64,000 nt of DNA from Burkholderiaceae bacterium (GTDB lineage Bacteria; Pseudomonadota; Gammaproteobacteria; Burkholderiales; Burkholderiaceae_C): contig JAFMFB010000001.1 of the NCBI GenBank assembly GCA_017856435.1, positions 96,813-160,812 of the forward strand, read 5' to 3'. Positions 23,434 through 31,994 of this stretch are shown in pieces (the stretch's first letter is position 1; every line of letters begins with the position of its first letter). The translations under genes and the position numbers were made by a program. The notes beneath the pieces are model-generated. The model searched no databases and was not told where the DNA came from. It saw only the letters and a list, made by a program, of their open reading frames with translations.

Positions 23434-24451
23434 ATCCCTGGTCGTAGCGCCGCAGTGGATCGGTGACGCTGTCATGACCGAGCCTCTGTTGCGGCGTCTG
23501 GCCGCGCGCGGGGAGCGCATCTATGTGGGGGCACTGCCTTGGGTGGCGCCAGTTTACCGGGCCATGCCGCAGGTGCACGCGGTGATTGAGTTTCCCTTTG
23601 CCCATGGCGGCTTGCAGTTGCGGGAGCGCCGTAAGCTGGCCCGGCAACTGACCGGACGCTTTTCAACGGCCTATGTCTGCCCCAACTCATTCAAGAGCTC
23701 CTTGCTACCTTTCCTGGCGGGCATTCCCAAGCGGGTTGGCTATCTGGGTGAAGCGCGCGTTGGATTGCTCACCCATCGACTGAAAAACCCGTCTAAGGGC
23801 CTTCGACCCCCCATGGTGGCTTTTTACTCGGCCCTCAGCGGCGAGCCGGGGTTTGATTCGGATCGGCCGCGCCTTCACCTCGAGCCGCCTTTGGTGGAGG
23901 CAGTGCTGCGGCAGTACGGCCAGTCGCAAGGTGACTACTATGTCTTTGTCCCGGGTGCGGAGTACGGCCCGGCCAAGCGCTGGCCGGCGGCACATTTCGC
24001 AAGGCTGGCACAACAACTGGAGGCACCGGTGCTACTGCTTGGCTCGGCCAAGGAAGCTGGCCTGGGGAAGGAGATTGCCGCCCTGGCGCAGAGCGCGGCG
24101 GTCATCAATCTGGCGGGAAGCACCGGCTTGACCGAAGCCTTGGCCTTGATTGCTGGCGCCCGGCAGGTTGTCACCAACGATACCGGCTTGATGCATGTGG
24201 CTGCCGCGCTGGATGTGCCTCAGGTGGCGATTTTTGGTTCGTCCAGCCCCCTGCATACGCCGCCCCTGAGTGACCGGGCCCAAGTGCTCTGGCTCAAGAA
24301 CGAGGCCAGTTATCAGCCCCCGCTGGATTGCTCACCCTGTTATGAGCGGGTCTGTCCGCTGGGCCACCTGCGCTGCCTCAATGACTTGGAGGCCAGCCAG
24401 GTCTTGCCTTTGCTTGACAAGTCGGCTGCTGGGAAAACGGCTTCACCTTAA
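23408..24451 (+). CDS. waaF: ADP-heptose:LPS heptosyltransferase II-like glycosyltransferase
   Basis: A 347-residue GT9-family enzyme that adds heptose to the LPS inner core. SLVVAPQWIGDAVMTEPLLRRL (N-terminal GT9 motif), PNSFKSSLLPFLAGIPKRVGY, VFVPGAEYGPAKRWP (acceptor/sugar-nucleotide region), VTNDTGLMHVAAALDVPQVAIFGSS (about 240-265) and a Cys-rich tail CSPCYERVCPLGHLRC are typical of WaaF. The start is taken as GTG 23408, which overlaps the zinc-finger gene by 26 nt; the longer reading in this frame from 23258 is only an alternative frame of that gene. No other LPS core gene is adjacent. Confidence 0.93.
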   Translation: MSTSRPITESLVVAPQWIGDAVMTEPLLRRLAARGERIYVGALPWVAPVYRAMPQVHAVIEFPFAHGGLQLRERRKLARQLTGRFSTAYVCPNSFKSSLLPFLAGIPKRVGYLGEARVGLLTHRLKNPSKGLRPPMVAFYSALSGEPGFDSDRPRLHLEPPLVEAVLRQYGQSQGDYYVFVPGAEYGPAKRWPAAHFARLAQQLEAPVLLLGSAKEAGLGKEIAALAQSAAVINLAGSTGLTEALALIAGARQVVTNDTGLMHVAAALDVPQVAIFGSSSPLHTPPLSDRAQVLWLKNEASYQPPLDCSPCYERVCPLGHLRCLNDLEASQVLPLLDKSAAGKTASP

Positions 24452-24462
24452 ATGGGTGGAGG

Positions 24463-24490
24463 TGAAAAAAAAGCCACTTGGAAGTGGCTT
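24463..24490 (-). terminator. Rho-independent terminator of ampG
   Basis: AAGCCACT/AGTGGCTT around a TGGA loop. On the minus strand it is followed by eight T, so it ends transcription coming from ampG. It lies just after the heptosyltransferase stop on the opposite strand. Confidence 0.75.
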
Positions 24491-24513
24491 TGAGGTCTTG
24501 GAGGAGACACTTG

Positions 24514-24564
24514 ATGCAAGGCCTTGCCGCCGTTTTTTTATTGTTGGCTGGCAACCCAATCTGA
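24514..24564 (+). CDS. Possible 16-residue hydrophobic small protein
   Basis: ATG at 24514 is preceded by GGAGGA with eight-base spacing, as good a ribosome site as any in the window. It reads MQGLAAVFLLLAGNPI and stops, a mostly hydrophobic peptide that could span or insert into a membrane. It lies in the 218-base gap between the heptosyltransferase and ampG. A short hairpin (CCCTATC-CCCT-GATAGGG, 24622-24639) follows. Such short ORFs arise by chance, so treat as a candidate only. Confidence 0.25.
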   Translation: MQGLAAVFLLLAGNPI

Positions 24565-24621
24565 TTTTGACTTTGTGAGACAGCTTTAACTGCCACAACT
24601 GTACCCAAGCCAGAGACAAAG

Positions 24622-24639
24622 CCCTATCCCCTGATAGGG
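24622..24639. repeat. Perfect hairpin in the waaF-ampG gap
   Basis: CCCTATC-CCCT-GATAGGG, a seven-base perfect stem with a four-base loop. No adjacent T-run. It could be the 3' end of a short plus-strand transcript carrying the possible small ORF at 24514. Confidence 0.4.
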
Positions 24640-24668
24640 GCATGTGCGGCACCGTCTTGCCAGGAAAT

Positions 24669-26042
24669 TCAAGGCTCTTGCTCTGACTTTGACCTTGCCA
24701 GATGCTGACCCATGGTCCTGCTGGCCAACCAGACCAGCACAAGGACTGGCAAGCCCAGTACAGCCGTGCTGGTGAAAAAGTGGCTGTAGCCATAGGCATT
24801 GACATACTCCCCGGAAAAGCCGGCAATAAATTTGGGAGCCAGCAACATCATGGAGCTGAACAGTGCGTATTGAGTGGCGGAGTAGCTCACATTGGTCAGG
24901 CTTGAGAGGTAGGCAATAAAGCCAGCCGAGGCGATGCCTGAAGAAAGATTGTCTGCTGAGATCACAAAGATCAGAGCGCTCAGGTCGTGCCCCCGGGTGC
25001 TGAGCCAGGCAAAAAGCAGATTACTGGCGGCGCTCAAAATGGCTCCCAGCATCAACACCCGCATCACGCCCAGGCGCATGGCCATGGCGCCGCCGACCAA
25101 GGCCCCAAGCAGGGTCATGATCACGCCATAAATCTTGGTCACAGCCGCCACTTCGTCCTTGGTATAGCCCATGTCCACATAGAACGGGTTGGCCATGATG
25201 CCCATCACCACATCACTGATGCGATAGACGGCAATCAGCGCAAGGATCAGTGCGGCATGCCAGCCGTAGCGTCTTAAAAAGTCGGCAAATGGCTCGACCA
25301 GGGCCTCGCGCAGCCAGGCCACCAGAGTGCGCGCTGGTGCAAGTGCCGGTTTGCGTGGCTCGGGCGACAGCAGCACGGTAAGCACCCCAGGCAACATGCT
25401 GGCCGCCATGATCAGGTAGGCGCTGGCCCAGGCCGCCTGCTGGTAGCCCCCCGCCTGGCTGACTTCGGCACGGGCGGCCAGCCAAAGTACCCCGGCGCCG
25501 GCCCAGATCATGGCCAGCCGGTAACCGGTCTGGTAGGCAGCGGCCAGGGCGCCTTGACGTTCTGCACCGGCGGATTCAATGCGATAGGCATCCAGCGCAA
25601 TGTCCTGTGTCGCAGAGCCAAACGCGACCAACAGGGCGCACCAGACCAAGGGCTCCAGCCCCTGACGGGGATCCTGCAGTGCCATGCCGATCAACCCAGC
25701 CATCACAGCAATTTGTGAAATCAGCAGCCAACTGCGCCTGCGCCCAAGTGTTCTGGTCAAGCAGGGCAAGTTAAGCCGGTCAACCAGGGGCGCCCAGACC
25801 CATTTGAAGGCGTAGGCCAGGCCCACCCAGCTCAGGTAGCCGATGGTGCTGCGATCGATTCCGGCTTCCCGCAGACGAAAGCTCAGCGTTCCCAACACCA
25901 GCAGCAGGGGCAAGCCCGCGGCAAACCCCAACGCCACCATCCGCAGGGTGCCGATCTCCAGGTAGACGGCCAGCGCCTGGCGCCAGCTCGCCGCAGAACC
26001 CGAGCCCTTGATTGTTGAGGAATTGGCGGCATCTGATGACAT
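24669..26042 (-). CDS. ampG: AmpG-type muropeptide permease (MFS)
   Basis: A 457-residue MFS permease of the AmpG type, which imports GlcNAc-anhydroMurNAc peptides for wall recycling and, where AmpR/AmpC exist, influences beta-lactamase induction. MVALGFAAGLPLLLVLGTLSFRLREAGID is the AmpG N-terminal signature; YAFKWVWAPLVDRL, FGSATQDIALDAYRIE and the FIAYLSSLTNVSYSATQYALFSS block also match. About twelve helices are expected, with an extra hydrophilic N-terminus of about 25 residues. The start is ATG 26042, with TATTAT six bases before it and no Shine-Dalgarno. A terminator at 24463-24490 ends it. An M48 protease gene diverges from it. Confidence 0.94.
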   Translation of the reverse strand: MSSDAANSSTIKGSGSAASWRQALAVYLEIGTLRMVALGFAAGLPLLLVLGTLSFRLREAGIDRSTIGYLSWVGLAYAFKWVWAPLVDRLNLPCLTRTLGRRRSWLLISQIAVMAGLIGMALQDPRQGLEPLVWCALLVAFGSATQDIALDAYRIESAGAERQGALAAAYQTGYRLAMIWAGAGVLWLAARAEVSQAGGYQQAAWASAYLIMAASMLPGVLTVLLSPEPRKPALAPARTLVAWLREALVEPFADFLRRYGWHAALILALIAVYRISDVVMGIMANPFYVDMGYTKDEVAAVTKIYGVIMTLLGALVGGAMAMRLGVMRVLMLGAILSAASNLLFAWLSTRGHDLSALIFVISADNLSSGIASAGFIAYLSSLTNVSYSATQYALFSSMMLLAPKFIAGFSGEYVNAYGYSHFFTSTAVLGLPVLVLVWLASRTMGQHLARSKSEQEP

Positions 26043-26048
26043 GAGGGA

Positions 26049-26054
26049 ATAATA
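26049..26054 (-). promoter_or_regulatory. -10-like TATTAT six bases before the ampG start
   Basis: Reading the minus strand: TATTAT, six bases (TCCCTC), ATG. No Shine-Dalgarno, so a leaderless transcript is likely if the box is used. Confidence 0.5.
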
Positions 26055-26092
26055 CGCGGGGATCCTGTGCAGGTGATTCAGAAGGCAGATCA

Positions 26093-26938
26093 GTGGTTAT
26101 GAATAAATGGTGTGGGCGTTTTGCGGTGGTGGCCATGTCCCTGGGAGCCTTGCTGCCGGCCCAGGCGCGTGAGGGCGTGGACGTGGGGGGCAACTCGGCC
26201 TTCAGTCAGTTGGTGCCAGCAGCGCAGGTCGAAAATTCAGCCGGTCAGCAATACCAGCAGCTGTTGAAGCAGGCCCATGAAAAGGGGGCCCTTGCGGGCG
26301 CTGACAATTCACAATTGCAGCGCTTGCGTCGGATTGCCAAACGAATCATTCCTCATAGTCACGACTGGAATCCAAGAGCGCGGGAATGGCGCTGGGAGGT
26401 CAACCTGATTGGCTCGCGTCAGATCAATGCCTTTTGCATGCCCGGCGGAAAGATCGCCTTTTATTCCGGCATTCTGGAGAAGCTGCAGCTCAGTGACGAC
26501 GAGGTGGCCATGGTGATGGGGCATGAAATTGCCCACGCCTTGCGTGAGCATGCCCGTGAGCGCATGGGCAAGAGTGCGGCCACCAATATCGGGGCCAGTT
26601 TGCTGGGCCAGGTGCTGGGACTGGGGCAGCTCGGCCAGACCCTGACCAACTATGGGGCTGAACTGCTGACGCTCAAATTCAGCCGCGAAAATGAAACCGA
26701 TGCTGACTTGGTGGGTCTTGAGTTGGCCGCCCGCGCCGGCTTTGATCCCCGCGCCAGCGTCACCCTGTGGCAAAAAATGTCTGCAGCCAATTCTGGGGCG
26801 CCTCCGCAATGGCTGTCCACCCACCCATCAGGCTCAAGCCGCATAGAAGAGCTGGAGCGCTCCCTGCCCAGGGTTATGCCTCTCTACGAGCGCTCCCGTC
26901 AGCCGGCAGCGCAGGACGCAAGCAACCCGCCGCGCTAA
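26093..26938 (+). CDS. Secreted M48-family metalloprotease (LoiP-like)
   Basis: A 281-residue zinc peptidase. The signal peptide runs to about AQA (ALLPAQA). The catalytic HEIAH has His and Glu at about 144-148, counted from GTG 26093, in MVMGHEIAHALREHARERM; the third ligand Glu is in SRENETDADLVGLELA. INAFCMPGGKIAFYSGIL precedes it as usual. Related proteins (LoiP, BepA) clear misfolded outer-membrane proteins. There is no TPR domain, so it is closer to LoiP. GTG 26093 is spaced well (7 nt) from AAGG; ATG 26099 is a close alternative. Divergent from ampG, it converges on the hydrolase gene with a 3-base gap. Confidence 0.9.
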   Translation: MVMNKWCGRFAVVAMSLGALLPAQAREGVDVGGNSAFSQLVPAAQVENSAGQQYQQLLKQAHEKGALAGADNSQLQRLRRIAKRIIPHSHDWNPRAREWRWEVNLIGSRQINAFCMPGGKIAFYSGILEKLQLSDDEVAMVMGHEIAHALREHARERMGKSAATNIGASLLGQVLGLGQLGQTLTNYGAELLTLKFSRENETDADLVGLELAARAGFDPRASVTLWQKMSAANSGAPPQWLSTHPSGSSRIEELERSLPRVMPLYERSRQPAAQDASNPPR

Positions 26939-26941
26939 AGC

Positions 26942-27580
26942 TCAGGTCCCTTTGACAAACGGGTTGCTGCGACGTTCTCGGCCAAATGTGCTTTCAGGCC
27001 CATGACCGGGGATGAACACGGTGTCGTCCCCCATGGGCCAGAGGCGGCTGACGATGCTGTCAATCAGCTGGTCATGGTTGCCCTGAGGAAAATCGGTTCG
27101 GCCAATCGAACCTGCGAACAGCACATCCCCCACAAACGCCCGGCCAATCTCGGCGGAATGAAACACCACATGGCCCGGAGTATGTCCAGGGCAGTGTCGA
27201 ACCGAGAGGCTGCAGTTGCCCACACTCACCGTGTCACCATCGTGCAGCCAGCGGGTGGGCGTAAACGGGGTGCTGGGTGGAAAACCAAACATGCGGCCTT
27301 GCTGGTCGAGTTGGTCAATCCAGAACTGGTCACCCGGATGCGGCCCAATGATTGGCAGTTCCAGTCGGGTTGCCAGCTCGGCAGTGCCACCTGCATGGTC
27401 GATATGCGCATGGGTCAGCCAGATCTGCTCCAACTTCAGGCCCAAGCGCTCGCTCAGGGCCAGCACCTGGTCCAGATCTCCGCCGGGGTCGATGACGGCC
27501 GCTCGCATGGTTTGGTCACACCAGACCAGGGAGCAGTTTTGTTGAAAGGGGGTGACGGGCAGAGTTTGGTAGCGCAACAT
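26942..27580 (-). CDS. MBL-fold hydrolase, glyoxalase II-like (YcbL/GloC type)
   Basis: A 212-residue zinc metallo-hydrolase. LTHAHIDHAGG (His57, His59, Asp61, His62) binds metal; CPGHTPGHVVFH, GDVLFAGSIGRTDFPQG and FIPGHGPESTFGRE supply the remaining ligands. The short length, without the C-terminal glutathione-binding domain of GloB, fits the YcbL/GloC type that hydrolyses S-lactoylglutathione and related thioesters. It lies between the convergent M48 gene and chrA on the same strand. Confidence 0.9.
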   Translation of the reverse strand: MLRYQTLPVTPFQQNCSLVWCDQTMRAAVIDPGGDLDQVLALSERLGLKLEQIWLTHAHIDHAGGTAELATRLELPIIGPHPGDQFWIDQLDQQGRMFGFPPSTPFTPTRWLHDGDTVSVGNCSLSVRHCPGHTPGHVVFHSAEIGRAFVGDVLFAGSIGRTDFPQGNHDQLIDSIVSRLWPMGDDTVFIPGHGPESTFGRERRSNPFVKGT

Positions 27581-27622
27581 TGAATTTCGAGGCAGATTGG
27601 ACAGTAATGCAGGGTGCCGGCT

Positions 27623-28978
27623 TTACAACCCCAGCAGCTTGAATGACAGTCCGGCCAGGGCGCAAACACCAATCACCTGCATGACGCCCCGCTTGAAGTA
27701 AAAAAGCGCGATGGCAGCACCCAAGGCGATCAGCAGTGAGGGCCAGTCCAGGCTGGCACCCAAACCTTGTGGCCACAACACATGGTAGCCAAAAAACAGG
27801 GCCAGGTTGAGTATGACACCCACCACCGCGGCGGTGATCGCGGTCAGTGGCGCGGTGAACTTGAGGTCATTGTGGGTGGACTCCACCAGGGGACCACCCG
27901 CAAAGATGAAGAGAAACGACGGCAAGAAGGTGAACCAGGTCACCACGCAGGCGGCCACCGCGCCGGCTAGCAGCAGGTTGCCAGGCCCAAAAACAGCTTG
28001 CTGGTAGCCGCCCAGAAAGCCCACAAATGCCACCACCATGATCAGAGGCCCCGGGGTGGTTTCGCCCAAGGCCAGCCCGTCGATCATTTGCGATGGCGAC
28101 AGCCACTTATAGTGGTCTACCGCGCCCTGGTACACATAGGGCAGGACCGCATAGGCGCCGCCAAAGGTGAGCAAGGCCGCCTTGGTGAAAAACCATCCCA
28201 TCTGGGTGAGCGGGTGATTCCAGGCAAAGGCCAGGGTCAGTAGCGCCATGGGGATGGCCCACAGCAGGCTGCCCACCAACAGCACCCGCAGCAGTCGTGA
28301 TGTGCTGAAGCGCGCATGGGGTGGGCTTGGGGTCTGGTCGTCAATCAGGGCCGGACCGTAAGACTTGGTTTGAGAGTCGTGACTGGCGCCCAAATTGAAC
28401 TGGGAGGGTGCCAGCGGCCCACCAAAATACCCGATCAAGGCTGCGGCCGCAACAATAGCTGGAAAGGGGATTTTCAGGGCGAAGATGGCCACGAAAGAGC
28501 CGGCGGCAATCGCCCAGAGCAGTCGGTTTTTGAGGGCGCGGGTGCCGATGCGGTGGGCAGCGTGGGCCACGATGACGGTCACTGCTGGCTTGATGCCAAA
28601 AAACAAACCCGCCAAGATTGGCAAGTCGCCCATGGCGACATACAGCCACGACAAAATAATCAGCAGCAGCAGCGACGGCAGAACAAACAGACCGCCGGCC
28701 ATGACGCCTCCCGCCGTGCCGTGCATCATCCAGCCCAGGTAGGTCGCCAGTTGCTGCGCTTCGGGGCCGGGCAGCACCATGCAGTAGTTCAGCGCATGCA
28801 AAAAGCGTTTTTCAGAAATCCAGCGCCGTCGTTCCACCAGCTCCTGGTGCATGATGGCAATCTGCCCGGCGGGCCCGCCAAAACTGATAAAACCAAGCTT
28901 GAGCCAAAACATTAGTGCCGATGAAAATGAAATCGATTGGGGCGTCGTCCAAGCTTGCGAGTTATCAGGTTCAATCAT
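27623..28978 (-). CDS. chrA: Chromate transporter, two CHR domains
   Basis: A 451-residue CHR-family permease with two CHR halves. The first begins FWLKLGFISFGGPAGQIAIMHQ (about 24-45) followed by FLHALNYCMVLPGPEAQQLATYLG. The second repeats FFTKAALLTFGGAYAVLPY with GLALGETTPGPLIMVVAFVG. The FGGP and PGP motifs are the family marks. Long-chain ChrA proteins export chromate; in many genomes the family is housekeeping-like and physiological substrates (sulfate-like oxyanions) are uncertain. There is no chrB or superoxide gene adjacent. ATG 28978 has TAGAAT seven bases upstream; a GTG at 29017 would add 13 poorly supported residues. Confidence 0.92.
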   Translation of the reverse strand: MIEPDNSQAWTTPQSISFSSALMFWLKLGFISFGGPAGQIAIMHQELVERRRWISEKRFLHALNYCMVLPGPEAQQLATYLGWMMHGTAGGVMAGGLFVLPSLLLLIILSWLYVAMGDLPILAGLFFGIKPAVTVIVAHAAHRIGTRALKNRLLWAIAAGSFVAIFALKIPFPAIVAAAALIGYFGGPLAPSQFNLGASHDSQTKSYGPALIDDQTPSPPHARFSTSRLLRVLLVGSLLWAIPMALLTLAFAWNHPLTQMGWFFTKAALLTFGGAYAVLPYVYQGAVDHYKWLSPSQMIDGLALGETTPGPLIMVVAFVGFLGGYQQAVFGPGNLLLAGAVAACVVTWFTFLPSFLFIFAGGPLVESTHNDLKFTAPLTAITAAVVGVILNLALFFGYHVLWPQGLGASLDWPSLLIALGAAIALFYFKRGVMQVIGVCALAGLSFKLLGL

Positions 28979-28985
28979 GAAAGCG

Positions 28986-28991
28986 ATTCTA
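28986..28991 (-). promoter_or_regulatory. -10-like TAGAAT seven bases before the chrA start
   Basis: Minus strand: TAGAAT, seven bases, ATG. No Shine-Dalgarno. It lies in the 53-base divergent gap with the DHA2 exporter. Confidence 0.35.
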
Positions 28992-29031
28992 TGAGTGGTA
29001 CGGCAATTCGCTTTCACAGCTGGCGGACCAC

Positions 29032-30363
29032 ATGAACATTGGTGCTTTAGTGTCAGTTCTCCTGGGTGTGTCAGTGGTTACGCTGGACATTTCGCTTACC
29101 AGCACGGCCATACCAGCCATTGCAATAGGCCTGAATGAACCGGCTGCAAAGACCATCTGGATCATCAATATCTACTACCTCGCTGTCATAGCGGCGTTGC
29201 TTCCCCTGGCGGCGATGGGGGAGATATTTGGTCATCGACGTATATTCTTGGGCGGATTAGGCGTGTTTTCCCTGGGGGCGCTGCTGTCAGGCGGTGCGGA
29301 CACATTGCCCGGCCTAATGCTGGGGCGTGCACTGCTTGGGATCGGCTCGGCCGCAGTGTCTGCGACCACGCCTGCCCTGATCCGCTCGATCTACCCGGCA
29401 GAGAAGCTGGGTCGGGGATTGGGCCTGTACGCGATGATCGTTGGTATTGCCCTGACGGTGGGGCCTTCAGCGGCTTCCACGATCCTGGCGTTTGCCGCAT
29501 GGCATTGGCTTTACTGGATGAGCGTGCTGCCAGCCTGTCTTGCCCTGATCACAGGATTAGGTGCCCTGCCGCACACAGACAAACTTGTCAGACCCTTTGA
29601 TCCTTTGTCGGCATTCATGTGTGCAGCAGTATTCGCCAGCCTGCTTTTCGGCATTGCAAGTATCGCGCATCTCGGATGGCAAATCGCTGCACTCGCTTTG
29701 CTCGTGAGCGTCGCTTTGGCTTATGCGCTGAGCCGGCGTGAATCGGGCCGACCCGCGCCCATTCTGGCGATTGATCTTTTCAAATTACCTGTCTTTGCCT
29801 TGTCGTCCCTGACGTCGGTCTGTGCATTCACTGTTCAGGGTGTTGTTCTGGTTGTCCTGCCATTTTTCCTGATGCTCAAGCTGAGCTATACACAGGTGCA
29901 AGCCGGCTGGATGATCGCCCCCTGGCCCGCTGCCTTGGCCTTGATGACGCTGTTTGCGCCCAGGCTGGCTGAGCGCATTGCGCCAGGCATTTTGGGCGCG
30001 TTGGGCTTGGTATTGTTGTCCGTTGGCCTGATCTTGCTGGAATGCATGGACCCTTCGGCAGCGGCATGGCAAGTTGGGTGGCGACTGCTTCTTTGCGGTG
30101 TTGGTTTTGGCCTTTTTCAATCGCCCAATATGGTGGCTCTCATGACGAGCGCCCCGCTTGAGCGCAGTGGAGGCGCTGGCGGCATTCTGGCAACTTCCCG
30201 CCTGCTGGGGCAGTCCCTCGGTGCGGCGGCGGTCGCCTTTTGTCTATCCACCTGGCCTACACAGGGGGTCAGTGCATCGATATGGTTTGGTGTACTGGTG
30301 GGCTTGTTAGGCGCCGGTGCCAGCGCGCTACGACTTTGGCCCGCTTTGCGACAGGCTCATTGA
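29032..30363 (+). CDS. MFS exporter, DHA2 family (SmvA-like)
   Basis: A 443-residue major-facilitator exporter. Motif C-like LDISLTSTAIPAI is in the first helix (VVTLDISLTSTAIPAIAI, about 15-33), with MGEIFGHRRIFLGGLG (motif A, about 62-77) and LGIGSAAVSATTPALIR. Helix count is about 12 to 14, as in the DHA2 group that exports quaternary ammonium compounds and dyes. Divergent from chrA with a 53-base gap, so the two may share control. The gene reads slightly more AT-rich than its neighbours; I do not see flanking mobile sequences. The substrate is not deducible. Confidence 0.88.
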   Translation: MNIGALVSVLLGVSVVTLDISLTSTAIPAIAIGLNEPAAKTIWIINIYYLAVIAALLPLAAMGEIFGHRRIFLGGLGVFSLGALLSGGADTLPGLMLGRALLGIGSAAVSATTPALIRSIYPAEKLGRGLGLYAMIVGIALTVGPSAASTILAFAAWHWLYWMSVLPACLALITGLGALPHTDKLVRPFDPLSAFMCAAVFASLLFGIASIAHLGWQIAALALLVSVALAYALSRRESGRPAPILAIDLFKLPVFALSSLTSVCAFTVQGVVLVVLPFFLMLKLSYTQVQAGWMIAPWPAALALMTLFAPRLAERIAPGILGALGLVLLSVGLILLECMDPSAAAWQVGWRLLLCGVGFGLFQSPNMVALMTSAPLERSGGAGGILATSRLLGQSLGAAAVAFCLSTWPTQGVSASIWFGVLVGLLGAGASALRLWPALRQAH

Positions 30364-30466
30364 GTGGTTGACGAGTCAAGGCTGGATCTTTCACCTGCTC
30401 GGCTTCAACACTCCATGCACTTGCCAGGTGAACCGCCAAGGGACAATATCTCCCCGTCTGATCGAA

Positions 30467-31270
30467 TCAAAGCCTGAAGTCATATTCAACTGTGAGCGGC
30501 GCATGGTCACTAAAGCGTTGCGTCTTGAAGACCGATGCGTGGCGGGCACCGCTGGCCAGGTGCGGGGTCGCCAACTGGTAGTCCAAGCGCCAGCCCACAT
30601 TCTTCGCATAGGCTTGGCCACGGTTGCTCCACCAGGTGTAGGCGCTGTCGGTGGCATCGGGATGCAATCGACGATAGACATCCACCAGGCCGCCTTCACC
30701 GAGCAGTTGGGTCATCCAGGCGCGCTCCTCGGGCAGGAAGCCGGAATTCTTCATATTGCCCTTCCAGTTTTTCAGGTCGATCTCCTGGTGCGCAATATTC
30801 ACATCGCCACACAGGATGAGTTCACGTTGGGCTCGCAACGACTGCAGATGCGGATAGACCGCATCAAGAAAGCGAAACTTAGCCTGTTGCCGTTCCTCAC
30901 CGGAGGAGCCGCTGGGAAAGTAGCAGCTGATCAGGGAAAGCTTGGCTCCGGGCGTGTCAAAGCGCAGCTCAAGGTAGCGGCCTTCATCATCAAATTCGGG
31001 TATGCCCAGGCCGACCACCACATCGGTGGGGGCAAGGTGGGTGTAGATCCCCACTCCCGAATAGCCCTTTTTCTGCGCAAAGTGAAAGTAACCCTGCAAG
31101 CCGGCCAGCTGCTCGAACCGCCCGGCAATGTCGTCGGCCTGGGCCTTGACTTCCTGCACGCAAATACAATCAGGCTGGTGCGACTCAACCCATTGCGCCA
31201 GCCCCTTGCTGGTGGCAGATCGGATGCCATTGAGATTGAGGCTGCTTAATTTGAACAAGGAATTTCCCAT
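30467..31270 (-). CDS. xth: Exodeoxyribonuclease III / AP endonuclease
   Basis: A member of the exonuclease III (EEP) family that cuts at abasic sites and degrades one strand of duplex DNA. LNLNGIRSA begins the domain; VQEVKAQADDI holds the metal Glu; CGDVNIAHQEIDLKNWKGN the catalytic Asp-x-Asn; AKNVGWRLDYQL and SDHAPLTVEYDF the terminal Asp-His. The start ATG 31270 shares CCATGG with the pyrE ATG, overlapping it by two bases. A TTG at 31258, preceded by GGGA with seven-base spacing, may be the true start, giving 263 residues instead of 267. Four residues of uncertainty do not affect the assignment. Confidence 0.94.
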   Translation of the reverse strand: MGNSLFKLSSLNLNGIRSATSKGLAQWVESHQPDCICVQEVKAQADDIAGRFEQLAGLQGYFHFAQKKGYSGVGIYTHLAPTDVVVGLGIPEFDDEGRYLELRFDTPGAKLSLISCYFPSGSSGEERQQAKFRFLDAVYPHLQSLRAQRELILCGDVNIAHQEIDLKNWKGNMKNSGFLPEERAWMTQLLGEGGLVDVYRRLHPDATDSAYTWWSNRGQAYAKNVGWRLDYQLATPHLASGARHASVFKTQRFSDHAPLTVEYDFRL

Positions 31271-31973
31271 GGCGGATGGTGTGAAAACGGCAATTGGACA
31301 GGACGCCTTGGCACAAGACTTTGTGCAGTTTGCAGTGGACTGCGGTGTCTTGCGCTTTGGCGAATTCAAGACCAAAGCTGGCCGTATGAGCCCCTATTTT
31401 TTCAATGCTGGCCTGTTTGATGATGGCATCAAGCTGGGTCGGCTGGCTGAATTTTATGCCCGACGCATTCTGTCCTCAGGCATCGAGTTCGACATGATTT
31501 TCGGGCCGGCCTACAAAGGCATTCCACTCGGAGTGGCGCTCGCGGTGGAATTGGCACGGCGCGGCCGCAATGTTTCATTCGCCTACAACCGCAAGGAAGC
31601 CAAGGACCATGGTGAAGGTGGGACCCTGGTCGGGGCGCCGCTCAAGGGGCGGGTGCTGATCGTGGACGATGTGATGTCTGCCGGCACGGCAGCCCGGGAG
31701 TCGATCGCCTTGATTCAAGCGGCCGGGGCCACCCCCTATGCCATGGCAATCGCCCTGGACCGGCAGGAAATGGCCACCGAACAGCTTGCCGATGGCACAA
31801 CCCGGGATGTGCCGCACAGTGCCGTGCAGTATGTCCAGCGTGAGCTGGGGCTGCAGGTGTGCGCCGTAGCCGAGCTGAAGGATCTGCTGGAATTTCTGGC
31901 GCGTCAGGGCGGCGCTGAGCTGGGTCAGCACCTGCCCAGGGTGCAAGCCTATCGTGACCGTTACGGGGTGTGA
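31269..31973 (+). CDS. pyrE: Orotate phosphoribosyltransferase
   Basis: A 234-residue type I phosphoribosyltransferase that joins orotate and PRPP to form OMP in UMP synthesis. The PRPP motif GRVLIVDDVMSAGTAARES (about 131-149) is perfect; DMIFGPAYKGIPLGVALAVEL and AGRMSPYFFNAGLFDDG supply orotate and PRPP contacts; FAYNRKEAKDHGEGG is the flexible loop with the catalytic Lys. AAGGA seven bases upstream fixes the start at 31269. Divergent from xth with overlapping start codons. pyrF lies 22 kb away, so the pyrimidine genes are scattered. Confidence 0.97.
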   Translation: MADGVKTAIGQDALAQDFVQFAVDCGVLRFGEFKTKAGRMSPYFFNAGLFDDGIKLGRLAEFYARRILSSGIEFDMIFGPAYKGIPLGVALAVELARRGRNVSFAYNRKEAKDHGEGGTLVGAPLKGRVLIVDDVMSAGTAARESIALIQAAGATPYAMAIALDRQEMATEQLADGTTRDVPHSAVQYVQRELGLQVCAVAELKDLLEFLARQGGAELGQHLPRVQAYRDRYGV

Positions 31974-31994
31974 TCTGGACCAGCTATGTCTGGT

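Noticed and set aside
30317..31249. A 310-codon plus-strand open frame after the DHA2 exporter
   Set aside because: It is antisense to the exonuclease III gene, which carries every catalytic motif.
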